The notes: a model not told the origin generated them from the sequence alone. Shown: positions 1 to 12,607, counted from the first letter of the stretch. The stretch: DNA of 64,000 nt from Pardosa pseudoannulata (GCA_032207245.1 CM063502.1:114043312-114107311), one strand, 5' to 3'. Translations and numbers: made by a program.

Positions 1-427
1 TTAATTTATATAATATTCAACTATTTTTAAATATACCTTCTTATTCTAATTTTTAAAAATACATAAATATATAAACATTTATATACATATATATGGGTAT
101 ATATATATATAAATACATATTTATACACACATATTATGTATATATATATATGTATATATACAGATTAAATATATTAAACAAAAAACACATATATATATTT
201 ATATATATATATATTATATTATATATAATATTCTAACTATTTTTTATCTATAATTCTTAACCATTTTTAAACCTGACATATATATATATAACATATGTAT
301 ACATATATATACAGGTATATATGTATATATAAATACATATAACATATATATTGTATATATTATATATGTATATATATACATTACACATATGTATATACAG
401 AAAACATATTGTGTATATATATATATT

Positions 428-471
<44 letters not shown>

Positions 472-579
472 TAACTATTTTTAAATATAACCTTCTTAAT
501 TCTTAATTCCATTTTTACTGACATATATGTACATGTATATATATATATATATATGTGTTGTGTGTGTGTGTGTGTGTGT
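1..579. repeat. AT-rich simple sequence, (TA)n with a (TG)n tail
   Basis: Mostly alternating TA/TATG/TACA with short A/T runs, ending in a (TG)n run at about 553-578. The stretch at about 260-280 (TTTTTAAACCTGACATATAT) matches the end of the TA-flanked dispersed repeat at 16.1 and 35.9 kb, so a small piece of that family may be embedded here. No coding signal. Confidence 0.85.
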
Positions 580-1654
580 AAACTACGGGCTAACTGGCAA
601 AATTTCCTAATGTTTTTACTGCACAAGAATTTAATATTCTTGAGTAAAATCCCAAAAGTTCAGTTTTAGCATTGAAGAAACAATTCTCAGTACTTGGGCT
701 TAATAGATAATTTTCACCATAGAAGTCAATTATTTTATCTATTTTTTCTGCCAAGAATTCCACATTAATGCTAAAAACATTTTTTCTTTAACTTTTTTCT
801 TACTGTACTCTGATCTTAAATATCATTTTAAAAATGTTTTCATTAATTGGTAAATATATTTCAAGATTCCACCTCCCTCCTGCGTCCTTTCACACTGATA
901 AATTTATTATTATTTCATGTTATGCGGCTCCGTTTAATATTATAAAATATTAAGCATCATTTTAATGATGACAGTTATTAAAGGCTTTGCTTCATCCCCC
1001 TATCATAAATTATGATCTCCGATTTAGTGGTGATTAAAATTTCCATATTTATATGAGCCGTGATATTATAAAGCTTTCCTTTTTTTTACTTTTTTGATGA
1101 ATATCATGAATATTTGACAATATGTGTATTAGTGATTAATAACAGCTAATTTGTGCTTATGTGTCTTATTATCTGTTGAGCGGAGAATTGTGGGTGATAT
1201 AAACAGTTTTTTATCTTTTGAATGAGTTTACGGTTACCATTAAAATGAAAAATAAATGCATACTAAAATAGAAAAGCATTTATCTATTGTAATTTCAAAC
1301 TTTAAATTTGGCTAAGTAAACAATAATTTGTAAGAAAGATGATTTTTTCGAAAACAAATTACGCTCATTGCAACTATGGTAAAGGGCGAAATTGCTGAAA
1401 TAGATGTTTAAAATAAATAATGACAAAACTGCTGCCATGAAAATTTAAATAACCTAATAATTTTGCAAATTAATATCATAATTTTATATTAAAATTATAA
1501 AGACTAGCTACAATATGAAAAAGATTAATACAATAGAAAAATTTATATTATTATATATTCACTTATTTTTATTTATAATTAATTATTTAATAGATTTAAG
1601 GCTAACATTATTTTAATATCCTTAATATTATAGATAATATACAATACAATTAAA
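580..1654. other. No recognisable feature
   Basis: AT-rich unique-looking sequence. I see no frame with family resemblance, no tRNA-like fold and no clear repeat. Confidence 0.6.
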
Positions 1655-2840
1655 ATACAGTTCATATAGATTTTTTCTTTTAAATAAAAGTAGTTGACAA
1701 TTATAAAAATTCGAAATAGTATTTGTTATATTTATATTTCATATTGACCATATTTATAAACTTTTTTGCACAGTATTACTTTTTTCTGATTATGCTAAAA
1801 TATGAAAAATTTATTAATTTATTGACAATTATAAGCAATTAAATTAAGTATTTGTTATATAATAATTTATCATTAACTATTTTATAATTCATTGCACAGT
1901 ATTTACTTTTTTCAATATATATCAGCTAAATATGAAAAATTATATACAATTATAAAAATTTATATATATTGTTATATATAGAGCTTAATGATTTATTTTT
2001 CTTTTGTACATGAATTACTATTACAGGTAATGACTAATGAAGATTACTGTAATAGTCAAAGTTAATTTTTTTATTTTTTTAACAATTTTAGATTAGTAAA
2101 TATACAAATACAATTAAATACAGTTCATATAGATTTTTTTCTTTTAAATAAAGTAAAGAATCCTATAAACAATTCCGAAATTAAGTATTTGTTATCATTT
2201 ATAATTTCGTCATTTGACCACTGTTTTATAACTTCTCCATCCTTGGAATTTACTTTTCAATAGGTATTTCAGCTAAAATATGAAAAATTATGTATAATTA
2301 TTAAAATTTACTTCACAATTGTGTTCATATATGACTGCAAAATGATTTCTTACATTTTCTTTTAGACATGACATCCCATTATTACAGCTAATCACTAACG
2401 AAGACATGCTGTAATAGTCAAAGTTACTTATTTTTCTATTTTTTAACGTCCCTTTTAGATTAGAGTTAAATATACAAATGCAATTAAATATAGTTCATAT
2501 AGTTTTTTTTCTTTAAATAAAAGTAGATGAATCCTATAAACAACTCCCGAAATTAAGTATTTATTATCATTTATAATTTCGTCATTTGACCCCTGTTTTA
2601 TAACTTCTTCTCCCTTGCACTGAATTTACTTTTGTCAATAGGTATACTAGCTAAAATATGAAACATTATATATTAATTATTAAAATTTACTTCACAGCAT
2701 TGTGTTCATATAGGACAGCAAAAGATTTCTTATATTTTCTATAATTATACATGACATCCCATTATTACAGTTAATCACTAATGAAGACATGCTGTAATAG
2801 TCAAATTTATTTATTTTTCTATTTATTACTTTATTATACT
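1655..2840. repeat. Imperfect tandem repeat, about 370-bp period, three-plus copies
   Basis: The phrase AGTTCATATAG recurs at about 1659, 2122 and 2492. The last two copies are 370 bp apart and align along their whole length (shared landmarks CCTATAAACAA, GTCATTTGACC, GACATCCCATTATTACAG, CTGTAATAGTCAAA). The first copy is longer and more diverged and contains an internal partial duplication. No coding capacity. A diverged relative lies inside the TTAA-flanked element at 52,531-53,065. Confidence 0.8.
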
Positions 2841-3037
2841 TATAAATTAATCAATTTATATCAGCAAATATATTCGGACTTGATTTAATACCTGTGTTGC
2901 ATCAAGACCAAACTCTATGAGAGGTAAGTTTCTCTGTTCAGTAGAACAGAACGAGAAGAGGAGAAAAACAAAAATAGTTGTTATTTTTTAATGCGGCCAA
3001 AAAAGTTTAATTTGTATTGTGTTTTAATTATACATTT

Positions 3038-3256
3038 CCCAAAACGACTGCATAAACTCTGCACAGCTAGATTTCTTTTTGAGAATACATAAAAACTGCC
3101 CAAAAAAGCGTACCTGTCCGATCCATAGTTTACGAGAAAATACGAAACAAAAAGCATGACGCCACTTCCTGCAAGAAAAAACACTTTATTGAACATATCA
3201 ACAGCAGTAACGAGGAATCTAGCTGTGCAGAGCTTAAGCGGTGATTTTGGGACACC
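3038..3256. repeat. Short inverted-end module, copy a
   Basis: Starts CCCAAAACGACTGCATAAAC and ends with an inverted partial copy of the same end (AATCTAGCTGTGCAGAGCTT ... TTTTGGGACACC). Its body matches copies b, c and d. The terminal GGGACACCCTGT / CAAAACG motif looks like a DNA-transposon end, but I cannot name the family. Confidence 0.65.
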
Positions 3257-3548
3257 CTGTATGTATGTTGTTGACTTTTCCTCCTAGGTTATCAATTATA
3301 TAAAAAAGCTGTTCACAGTCAATCAGAATAGAAATGGCAACCTGTATGATTCCCTCTAATCTTTTAGGACAAAAAGACTAGAAGCCAAGATTTTACCCTG
3401 AATTAAATTTAAAATTTTGGTGGAGATCTCACATTTGTATTAGAGAAGATATCTGATATACGCAAAAACAATTTTTTTTTGGTATAGGATAAAGACAGTA
3501 AAAGTCTTTAGAAAGAATTAAAGCCATCATTCAGCTGTATGTACTAAT
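3209..3548. repeat. Direct repeat, first copy (partner 4,414-4,765)
   Basis: Begins with ACGAGGAATCTAGCTGTGCA and runs through ACCCTGTATGTATG, TTGTTGACTT and GGTGGAGATCTCACATTTGT to CAGCTGTATGTACT. The same order of sequence occurs about 1.2 kb downstream with small indels. The pair encloses modules b, c and most of d, which suggests a local tandem duplication. Confidence 0.75.
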
Positions 3549-3549
3549 A

Positions 3550-3745
3550 CATTGGTGTCCCAAAACGACCGCATAAACACTGCACAGCTAGATTCCTCAT
3601 TGGGAGTACATAAAAACTGCCCAAAGAAGCGTTCCTGTAAGATCCATAGTTTACGAGAAAAATACGACAAACAAAGTATGACGTCACTGCTGGTGCCAGA
3701 AAAAAGCACTTTATTGAACATATCAACAGCAGTAATGCAGACTTT
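3550..3745 (+). repeat. Short inverted-end module family, copy b
   Basis: Starts TGGTGTCCCAAAACGACC and continues through CTGCACAGCTAGATTCCT, ATCCATAGTTTACGAGAAAA and CTTTATTGAACATATCAACA to GCAGTAATGCA. Same orientation as a and c. Open frames across it on either strand are shared with the other copies only because the DNA repeats. Confidence 0.7.
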
Positions 3746-3876
3746 TAAATACAAGTTCAATGGCCCTTAACATCATTCCATGGCGCTTTCTGTAAAAATC
3801 GTCTTATGCGAAACAGAAATACCAAATGACTACTTCCCTTAAAGTTGCCCCTATATTTTTTTTCATTGTACAGGAT

Positions 3877-4047
3877 ATCTCAACACGACTCCGTAAACTC
3901 TGCACAGCTAGATTCCTAGTTAGGAGTACATAAAAACTTCCCAAAGAAGCGTTCCTGTACGATCCATAGTTTACGAGAAAAGAAAAAGTATGACGTCAAT
4001 GCCGGTGCAATAAAAACACTTTACAGAACATATCAACAGCAGTTATG
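3877..4047 (+). repeat. Short inverted-end module family, copy c
   Basis: Same landmarks as copy b (CTGCACAGCTAGATTCCTAG, ATCCATAGTTTACGAGAAAA, AACATATCAACAGCAGT) with scattered substitutions and a small deletion in the middle. Confidence 0.7.
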
Positions 4048-4277
4048 CACGGGCATACTCTTAACAGCTCGTAAGGCATTTCTATTACATCGGCCGTACA
4101 TCAGGTACATGTCTCAATAGTCACGAACGGAATACATGGCCACCACACGAAAACTACCGATAGCTGCAAGATGCAGCCTTTTAAAGTTCAACGCCGGCTT
4201 AACGTTCTTCCATGGCCCACGCCCATGCATGACGCGATATGAGCGGCGAACGTTTTAAAGATTGTTGTCTGGAAAGT

Positions 4278-4466
4278 TATGCAAATACTGTTGTTGATAT
4301 GTCCAATAACGTGGGTTTTTTTCTTGCATCTGGATACTTTGTTTTTTGTATTTTTCTCGTAAACTATGGATCGTATAGGAACGCTTCTTTGGGCAGTTTT
4401 TATGTACTCCCAACGAGGAATCTAGCTGTGCAGAGTTTATGCGGTTGTTTTGTGACACCCTGTATA
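4278..4466 (-). repeat. Short inverted-end module family, copy d, inverted
   Basis: Reverse complement of copies b and c, ending on the + strand in AGGAATCTAGCTGTGCAGAG and TTTTGTGACACCCTGTATAT. A 101-codon frame (4,239-4,544) runs through it, but it tracks the repeat and has no family signature. Confidence 0.7.
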
Positions 4467-4765
4467 TATGTTGTTGACTTCTCCTTCGAGGTTATCAATT
4501 ATAAAAAAAGCTGTTCACATTCATTTTCCAGTCAATCAGAATAGGAATGACAACCTGTATGATTCCTTCTAACCTTTTAACAGAATAGAAGCCTACATTT
4601 TACCCTTGAATTAAATTTAAAAGTTAATTTTTGGTGGAGATCTCACATTTGTATTAGAGAAGTATCTTTGATATACCCAAAAACAATATTTTGGTTTACC
4701 GATAAAGACAGTAAAAGCCTTTATAAAGAATTAAAGGCATCATTCAGCTGTATGTACTGATATAT
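4414..4765. repeat. Direct repeat, second copy (partner 3,209-3,548)
   Basis: Aligns to 3,209-3,548 from CGAGGAATCTAGCTGTGCAG to CATTCAGCTGTATGTACT with a few insertions. Beyond this point the two flanks differ. Confidence 0.75.
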
Positions 4766-5430
4766 ATTTACTTAGTTCACTATTTGCCGCTCCTTTCAGC
4801 TGTTTCACCATGTCGATGGTAAAAATCAAAACAATTCGACGTCATGATGAAACGAAAGCAACGTCAAAGGTTATTGTTGAGTCTAGAATGAAAGTTTTTG
4901 TTGAACATAGCAAACATCTCTGATAAAGCGGAGATAGTGATTTCTCCCACATCATATGAAGTATATAAAGATGAAATAGGGAGGGTCAGATGGAAAATAA
5001 TAAGATCAAAAGAAAGAGAATAATCTAAGAAACTTTTGACCTATATTTATTTATAAATCACTTATAAAATGTATGTCTTTTTGATGTATATCTTAATTAA
5101 GAATTCACAGAAATATGTAAAAAACTGGAGATAGATTTATATTTGTATTAATTTTTCCATGGTGTCAATTAACGAAAATTCACATGAAAAAAGTCAGATA
5201 GAAAAATACCTAAAAATAGATTATAAATTATAATGTTTCATCTGGTGTAAAATAAGCTTATAATTTTAATTTCATCAACTATCTTATTGTAAGTACAAAA
5301 CATCTGTATTTTTATCCTTCATATTTCTACAATAAAATCTTAGTTTATGGAATATTTATATTACAGTGTACTTCACTTTATTTTACTCTGATTCGCATTA
5401 TTACTTAATACAACTTTGTTTTTTTTTTCA
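4766..5430. other. No recognisable feature
   Basis: AT-rich intergenic sequence without a supported gene or repeat boundary. Confidence 0.55.
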
Positions 5431-6504
5431 GTCCTTAGTCCTAAATAAGTAAAATTATTTCTACTTATCTTTTTTTATAGTTGTTTACAGTACTTACATA
5501 CCGTACAATTACAAACCATCAACTATCTTTGCACAGAATTTTTAACGATTCATAGTATTATTACTGTGTATAAATAACTTCTCCTCATAATGATTATCAT
5601 TTTATTTAGTAGAACTATCGCATATTTTTCATTATACTTAATAATGGTATATGTGAAGACCAGTGGTCTGTTTATTGAAGTCCTTAGTCTTAAATAAGTA
5701 AAAGTTATTATTCTACTTTATCTTTTGTTATAGTTGTTACTGGAAAAAAAGTACTTACATACCGTACAAGTACAAACCATCTTACACTAGCTTTTTGCAC
5801 AGAATTTTTAAACGATTCATCAAAAAAGTATTATTACTGTTGTATAAATAACTTCTCCTCAATAATGAAATTATCATTTTAGTAGTGAAGAACTATGGCT
5901 CATATTTTTCATCTATTTTACTTATATATGGGTGTATGTGAAGACCAGTGGTCTGTTTATTTAAGTCCTTAGTCTTAAAATAAGTAAAAGTTATTATTCT
6001 ACTTTCATCTTTTGTTATAGTTGTTACTGGAAAAAACAGTACTTACATACCGTACAAGTACAAACCATCTTACACTAGCTCTTTGCACAGAATTTTTAAA
6101 CGATTCATCAAAAAAGTATTATTACTGTTGTATAAATAACTTCTCCTCAATAATGAAATTATCATTTTATTAGTGAAGAACTATGGCTCATATTTTTCAT
6201 CTATTTTACTTATATATGGGTGTATGTGAAGACCAGTGGTCTGTTTATTTAAGTCCTTAGTCTTAAAATAAGTAAAAGTTATTATTCTACTTTCATCTTT
6301 TGTTATAGTTGTTACTGGAAAAAACAGTACTTACATACCGTACAAGTACAAACCATCTTACACTAGCTCTTTGCACAGAATTTTTAAACGATTCATCAAA
6401 AAAGTATTATTACTGTTGTATAAATAACTTCTCCTCAATAATGAAATTATCATTTTATTAGTGAAGAACTATGGCTCATATTTTTCATCTATTTTACTTA
6501 TATA
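5431..6504. repeat. Tandem array, four units of about 249, 285, 288 and 252 bp
   Basis: Units start with GTCCTTAGTC at 5,431, 5,680, 5,965 and 6,253. Landmarks in each are AGTACTTACATACCGTAC, TTGCACAGAATTTTTAA, ATAACTTCTCCTC and, except in the last, GAAGACCAGTGGTCTGTTTA. The third and fourth units appear identical over about 252 bp, while the first is clearly older and shorter. The array stops abruptly at TATA before CGGATGC. No coding frame spans the units. Confidence 0.9.
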
Positions 6505-7165
6505 CGGATGCTAATTTTACAGCTTATTTAAGGGATAATACAATCAATCTTTTAGTAAATTAAGCCATGAACCAAAGAGCAATACTTGTTATATACCTGC
6601 TAACAAGATGTGACAAATATTTCTTTCAGTTTTTATTTCTGCTAGTACTTGCATACTCTCTGAAATGTGATTATAGGTATACAAGAACTTCGAACAGATG
6701 CCATTTTCGCAAACAAAAGTATCTTAAAGAAACGCATGAGATGATAGCGTAGAATGTAGAGTTATTTTTGCGATTTAACATTTCCTGATCGGTTTTATTT
6801 AACTTCGGGTTTTGAGAAAGACCATGAACCCAAATATAAAAACTAATATCATTTCTGATCTATTAGATCTATTAATAATTTAATATAAAGAAAAGCATAG
6901 ATTCTGAATACTTTTATTAGGTTTGGTCTGATTTTGAGAGCTTCATGTTTTAGCTAAACAATAAATAATTACAATTAAATATACTGCTTAAAGCTGTTGC
7001 CAAATGGTTACTAAGATCATACAACAGAAGGATTCGAAAATTCACACCTCGGTTCCGAAAACCAATGGTCATATCAATTTTTTTCATTCTGATCATTGGG
7101 TATTGAAGATAAGCCCTTTCTTATGGTTTAATCATACAGTCTACGTTCTTTATAATTTTAACCAT
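6505..7165. other. No recognisable feature
   Basis: Contains small open frames (6,567-6,752; 7,004-7,201) of no recognisable family in AT-rich sequence. I would not annotate them as genes. Confidence 0.5.
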
Positions 7166-7920
7166 ATTGGACCGCTGTCCTATAAACAGGACAGCAAATA
7201 AAATTCATTTAATAATAAAGTTAAAATATTTTCTGAGTGGATTTTGTTTTAACACTTTAAAATAGACACACTTTAGCATAGTAGCAAAAAAAATCTGAGA
7301 AATCAAATTATATTTTATTGTAAAATTTATTTTCAGCAACCTTATAAAAATTGTCATTTTTTAATATTTAATTTTATATGTATTATTATTATTTTTTTAA
7401 AATTGTAGGTTATTTTAGTTTAAAAACATAGCTAATAATGTAGCTGAAAGTTTTGTTGAAAAATATATTTTGCATGTGTATTTTGTAAGTATAAAAAAGG
7501 TGCCCTAAAATTAAGACAACGGTCCAATCCCGATTACTTTTCTATGAATTCGATATTGCATTGATAGCGCACATTCTTTTTTATCTTTCAATGAAAACCA
7601 GTTCAAACATCTGTTCACATATGGACACAACAATAAATAGATGCATATTCTATTCAGAAAACTGGAGATTTTTTGAAGATAAACTTACTCTCTTACTGCC
7701 AGTTCAATAACTGCAAGAGAAAACCTACAACAGTATGCTTATAATGTAATGTTGGACTTTGTTTTGACTATTTCTCAAATTTCATCTATGAATCAGCCTA
7801 ATGTAATCTAAGTGATATTTGTTAAGTTTTAGTAGTGTAATGGACCGTTGTTCTATTTATACGACAGCCAATTACATAAAAAATTAAAAATATTTTTTCA
7901 AAATTTTGGTTTTATATACT
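7166..7920. repeat. Possible degenerate repeat ends (GGACCGYTGT motif, three times)
   Basis: GGACCGCTGTCCTATAAACA at 7,168, the inverted GACAACGGTCC at about 7,514, and GGACCGTTGTTCTATTTATA at about 7,841 share a core. GCTGTCCT/AGGACAGC at 7,172-7,193 also forms an 8-bp hairpin. This could be a decayed element with paired ends; no coding content. Confidence 0.35.
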
Positions 7921-10134
7921 TAGTTACACCATATTAATGATATGGATTAAGTTTTAATAACTTGCAAAACTATTTAGTTGGTGTGGTACAATATGGGTTA
8001 ATATCTCTAATAGATTACACAAGATAAGATTAAAATAAAACATTTTTTAAGTAACTATAAATTAATTTGTAGATCAATTTTACATAGTCGTTAGAATTTT
8101 CATTAATATGGATTAAATTAATATATTAATATGGATAAAATTAGTAATGTTATATTATTAATAATTATTTATGTTATATGGATAAAATTATTAATATGGA
8201 TTAGATTAATTTTTATTAATATGGATAAATGTAGAAAAATTATTTTTGAAATCTTTATTTATAAATGTTAAAGAAAAACCCTTTTATCAAGTAACTAGTT
8301 TGCTATTAAAACAATATAAATTATAACAATATAAATTGTTTATTCATTGAAAATAGACGAAGATTAATAGACACGTTTATCACACAGTTTTATCACACTT
8401 CTTTCAACTTTTTGTGTACGAAGTAGGAAGTAGATCTCAGCTTAGCAGTCGTCATACAAATTAAACAAATTAAACAATTTAAAAAAGACTTTTAAGTGTT
8501 CATCAAGTATACATACTTTTCTCAAACCAACAATTACTATTTTTCGATTATTAGTTTAGAATTATCAACCAGTTCATACTGCAAATGTTTACGAAAAACG
8601 CCTTACTAGTGCTTAGTAAAAAATTTGCGCTTTGATTTTTCTATGCCGCGGATTGCCTCAAATGGATTTCTTCCGAGGATGCATTTCTGTTGAATGTTAG
8701 CCTGCCTCCATACTTTTATAGAATTCGCAATGCTCCTGTTTCCAAATTTGTGAAAAGAAAAAAGTGTATGTATACATATAGCTAAAATAATCTTACAAAT
8801 ACAAAATACCGAAAAGAAAGGAGAAAAAAATTCCCCAAAAAAAATTCTTTATGGTTAAGTAGCGCCATCTATGAACGAAACTGTAAACTAAAATGAATTG
8901 CATGTGAGAATGGTAAACGCTAGTTAAAATGTGAAATCACAGGATCACATTCATCAATTCGCAGTGAAAAAATGTCTTGGCTGTATCACACGCAGATAAA
9001 AATGATAAATGTATAAATTACCAAAAATGAGAATTATGATGCACTTTACTATTATAAAAGAGCCCAAAAGATTTATCCGTTCTTATACAAAAGATGACAA
9101 AAAGAAATATTCCAAAGTATTTTTTTTTCAATGTAGATTAAATCGGGTTTAACCCTTTATAGTTATTATACTAGTTGTTTCTTTGAATAAAGGAAATTGA
9201 TCTTAAAACAGCTATGTGGTGGAAATTTTAGTTACATCTGCCTTGTCATATTTTCTGTCATATATTCATTATTGTCAAATTTCAAAAGGCCTGGTTAAGA
9301 GATAATTGTAAGGAAAAAAGAATCAGTATTCAACTTAAAATAATATACCAAGTCTCATTACTTTCCTCTTTTAATTTTTAACAAAACTATTGTAAAAAAA
9401 AAACCTCCATGATTTAAAGAATCGTGCTAGATAATAAAGCTACACGGGTTTTTGCTAAATTATTATTTGGTAAATATTTAAATGGTAGTATTATCTTTCA
9501 AACATATTTATATCAGATGTCACAATATTTAAATTTCATTTATGGTTTATTCAAATATGACTGCTTAGAAACCATCTTTTGTGTTCTTTAGCCCATTGAA
9601 GGCATATTTTTAATACGATACATAATGATGTTTAGTAACGAAATACTTCTAAAATGACTGATGCATCTGTGTGTCTGTTAAAATTTACTACCACCAGAAA
9701 ATGAAATTTACCTATTCTGCTCCAAAAAACAAAAACACTTAAGTTTATCAATGTTTTAAAAAAAACTAAGTATTAAACAGATTTTTCGGACATTTTTCCC
9801 AATTCATTTACTTACATTGTATTTTCTCAATATATCTCATAGACTTTTCATAGTCACATATTGCCCCAAAAGGACAAAATTAATTATTTTTTTTATAAAT
9901 TTAGATCATATTTATTTTGCTTTACTTGCCTTTTGAAACTAATCAAGGAAGTCAACAATTACCAAATGCATAAGTTTATGAGTAGCAAATGGTTTGCTTG
10001 ACTAAGACATTCGGTGGTCTACAATTAAACCGATCGGCAAATCTCAGTGAGGATTTTGTCACGTCTTTGATACGTAGCAGAATTTTGAGCATTAGTTCTA
10101 GAAACGATAATAATGAGATATTTCTGAGATTTAT
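7921..10134. other. Intergenic, with short ATTAATATGGAT repeats at about 8,090-8,230
   Basis: A run of degenerate TTAATATGGATAAA words lies at about 8,090-8,230. The rest is AT-rich and shows no supported gene. Confidence 0.5.
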
Positions 10135-10139
10135 TTAAG

Positions 10140-10305
10140 GCGATAGGAGTGTTTGGTAAGGTAGGTCGCAGCCTTTCATAACGTTATACACAGGTTCGAA
10201 TTCCACAGCTACCGTGGATATTCATAACCATTCAAAATAAACTTTAAGCAGTAAGTTCATGTATAGGTTAGACCTCGAGTTAGAAAAATTGAAAGTACAG
10301 TCTGC
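10140..10305 (+). repeat. Degenerate tRNA-derived SINE, family 1
   Basis: B-box-like GGTTCGAATTCCAC is followed by CCGTGGATATTCATAACC and ACTTTAAGCAGTAAGTT, in the same order as the better family 1 copies at 12.4 and 27.9 kb. The 5' and 3' ends are too decayed to set. Confidence 0.55.
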
Positions 10306-12190
10306 CAAAAGACTTACCAAATTATGAGTTAGTTTTAAAAATCTATTATGTTGTTATTTGTTTGTTTGTTATGTTTATGTTGTTGATTGTTTGTTTTTAA
10401 TATTAGAGAAAGTTTTCATCAATTTAATTTAATGATCTCGTTTTGAAAAAGCATTTGAAATTTAGTAACTTTGATGATTTTAAATTTGATATGGTTCTGT
10501 ATTAATTAAATTAAAAAATTTTATTGATTACATAAAATTAAAAACATATCTCTAAAAAAATATTCTGAATTAAAAACATATATTTTTAATAAATTAAAGG
10601 AATCACGGAACCATTTCAAAGAAATAAAATTAGTTAGCAGTAAACATTTTTTTCAATTTAAATTAAAGCATATTAAGGAAAGAAAGTCTGTTTGATTTTC
10701 AGAAAGTTAAAATTATCTTTTTTATGTTTTTTTTTTAAACCTTTTTTAGGATTCGTATTACTTTCTCAAATAATAATGCATTTGCTCTAAAAAATTCTAA
10801 ATTCATCAACCTTCAATTTAAAAATTTTTATAGTGCTCAAAAAATAGAAGGGATTTAACCTTACACAAGTCACTTTTATTTTTTGAACGCTAGTGCTCGT
10901 GTATCATTTCATTTGCTGCCAAGAGTAATTACCTCAAATTAGAAAAGAAACATTATTTAGTTTTTTAAAGTTGTTTTTAATACGCTTATTGAAATTTATT
11001 CAATTAAACGAGTAGTGGACGTTACAAAACGTATTTATAAAATACGATCTTAGTGGTATGATACATATATGAATTGATAACACTTATAAATTGAAAGAAA
11101 ACTACTAGAAACTACACTAACAAGAAAATATATAAATTGAAATATAAATAATTTAATAACTTTAAAGTTTTTCTGAAAACAATGTAGCATTTCGAAAACT
11201 TCTGTTTTTGTGAAGAACTTTTGTTACTTTTTAATAAGATCCTTCTTCTACTTAACTTTAAATAAAAACCTACAAAAAATTTAACCAAACACTTCTAATA
11301 CGTGTTCAAATAAATATGAGTGACCATTTAAATATCCATTTAGATTATTAAATTCAATTTATCAAAATATAGAAGTCCGAATTTTTCCCGAAAATTCTAC
11401 TCACAAGCATAAAAATACTCCCTATTAATCAACTATTCAATACATTGACAAAGTAATGTCCCAAAAGATTCATAATCTAATTTAAGTAGTGTTGAATCAA
11501 GAAGGAATTAAAAATGTGATAATTAATGCGCATAGAACGCTTTAATAATCAATAATTTTTTTTAATTATCTTGCTTTCAAAAAACAATTTTAATGAGATT
11601 GATATATTTATACTTCAATGTAATGGGTACAAAGTTTCACAATTCTAAGTTAACAATTTTATAAACCCCTTTTTTACGTTCACTGTCCCCTTAAGAGTGT
11701 TAGAAATATTGGTCGAGGAAGTTGCTTATCATCTATTAGATGTGTTGGGAGTTCACAATTTGGAGCGTAGTATACCTTATAAAGAGAACAATGGTCAAGA
11801 AGTTTCTAATAAAATTATTAGAGAAGTTTATGAATTATGAAATTAACTCAGAATTGTTCGTGAAAAGCCAAGACGTAGTGAATCCCAAGAAACTTTTGAG
11901 AGAGAAAATAGAAACATTGAAAAGATGTTAACAACTTCGCTTGAAACAAATAATATAAAAAATTGATGAGAAGGAATAAAATTCATTCAGCTCGTGAAAC
12001 ACATCACTCTGTAATAGATCGAAGCCCTTCTGGAGACATATTTGAATGTAAACCAAAAGTAGATTTATGAAGCTACTTGTCTGTCAATAATTCTACAAGT
12101 GAAAAAGATCTTGTTTTAAATCAGCCTCATAATGATGTCCAGTTTCAAAGAAACACCTCAACTGAGGATGAAGATCTGGGTGCAATGAGA
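10306..12190. other. Intergenic; unassigned 63-codon frame at 11,740-11,931
   Basis: AT-rich. Around 11,735-11,970 the sequence has a slightly more coding-like composition with several charged residues (KPRRSESQETFEREN in one frame), broken by stops. It may be an old transposon protein fragment, but I do not recognise the family. Confidence 0.4.
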
Positions 12191-12193
12191 ATT

Positions 12194-12607
12194 ATGGCAA
12201 TGTTACTGTGAATGCCCGCAAATGGAGAATGTCGACATTCCTGATTTATCAACCGCCAATTACCTGTGTGAAAGACCGAATATTTGATTATATTCTTATA
12301 TATTCGGACTATCACCGGTGTATGTCAACAATCCCCATGCACTGATGGTGAATGTTGAAAACCGGTGACAGTCGACATTCTCCAAATTTCGGGCCGAACG
12401 ATGGCCATTTGGTTAGGGTGCTGGCCTTCGGTACCGGATTTCGTGGTTTCGAATCCCACAGTGGCATGGATGTTCGTAGCCGTTCGGAATCGGCTTTAAG
12501 CTGTAGGTCCCGGTCTCATTAGCTCTCGTGTTGCAAAAAGTAGACCGTAGCACTCCAAGTCAAACCAAACCAAACCAAATTTCGGTCTTTCACCGTAACA
12601 GCAATAT
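12194..12607. mobile_element. MITE-like element with about 40-bp terminal inverted repeats, split by a SINE
   Basis: The left end (TGTTACTGTGAATG ... TGGAGAATGTCGAC, about 12,200-12,237) is the inverted complement of the right end (GTCGACATTCTCCAAATTTC, then after the SINE TCTTTCACCGTAACAGCAAT). Removing the SINE with one copy of its target duplication restores a continuous right arm. The internal sequence is non-coding. Superfamily is not determined: the target duplication is unclear. Confidence 0.65.
12393..12574 (+). repeat. tRNA-derived SINE, family 1, with 11-bp target duplication
   Basis: The head resembles a tRNA: an A-box-like segment (TGGCCATTTGGTTAGGGTGC) and a B box (GGTTTCGAATCCCAC). 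The body carries GCATGGATGTTCGTAGCCG and the tail is (CCAAA)n. It is flanked by CCAAATTTCGG at 12,382-12,392 and 12,575-12,585; the tail and duplication overlap in composition, so the 3' edge could shift a few bases. Confidence 0.85.

Noticed and set aside
4239..4544. 101-codon frame
   Set aside because: It lies across an inverted copy of a repeated module. The matching frames in sister copies are just the same DNA, and there is no start context or family signature.
5431..6504. Possible CRISPR-like array
   Set aside because: The whole 250-288 bp unit repeats with no unique spacers, and the context is eukaryotic. It is a tandem repeat.
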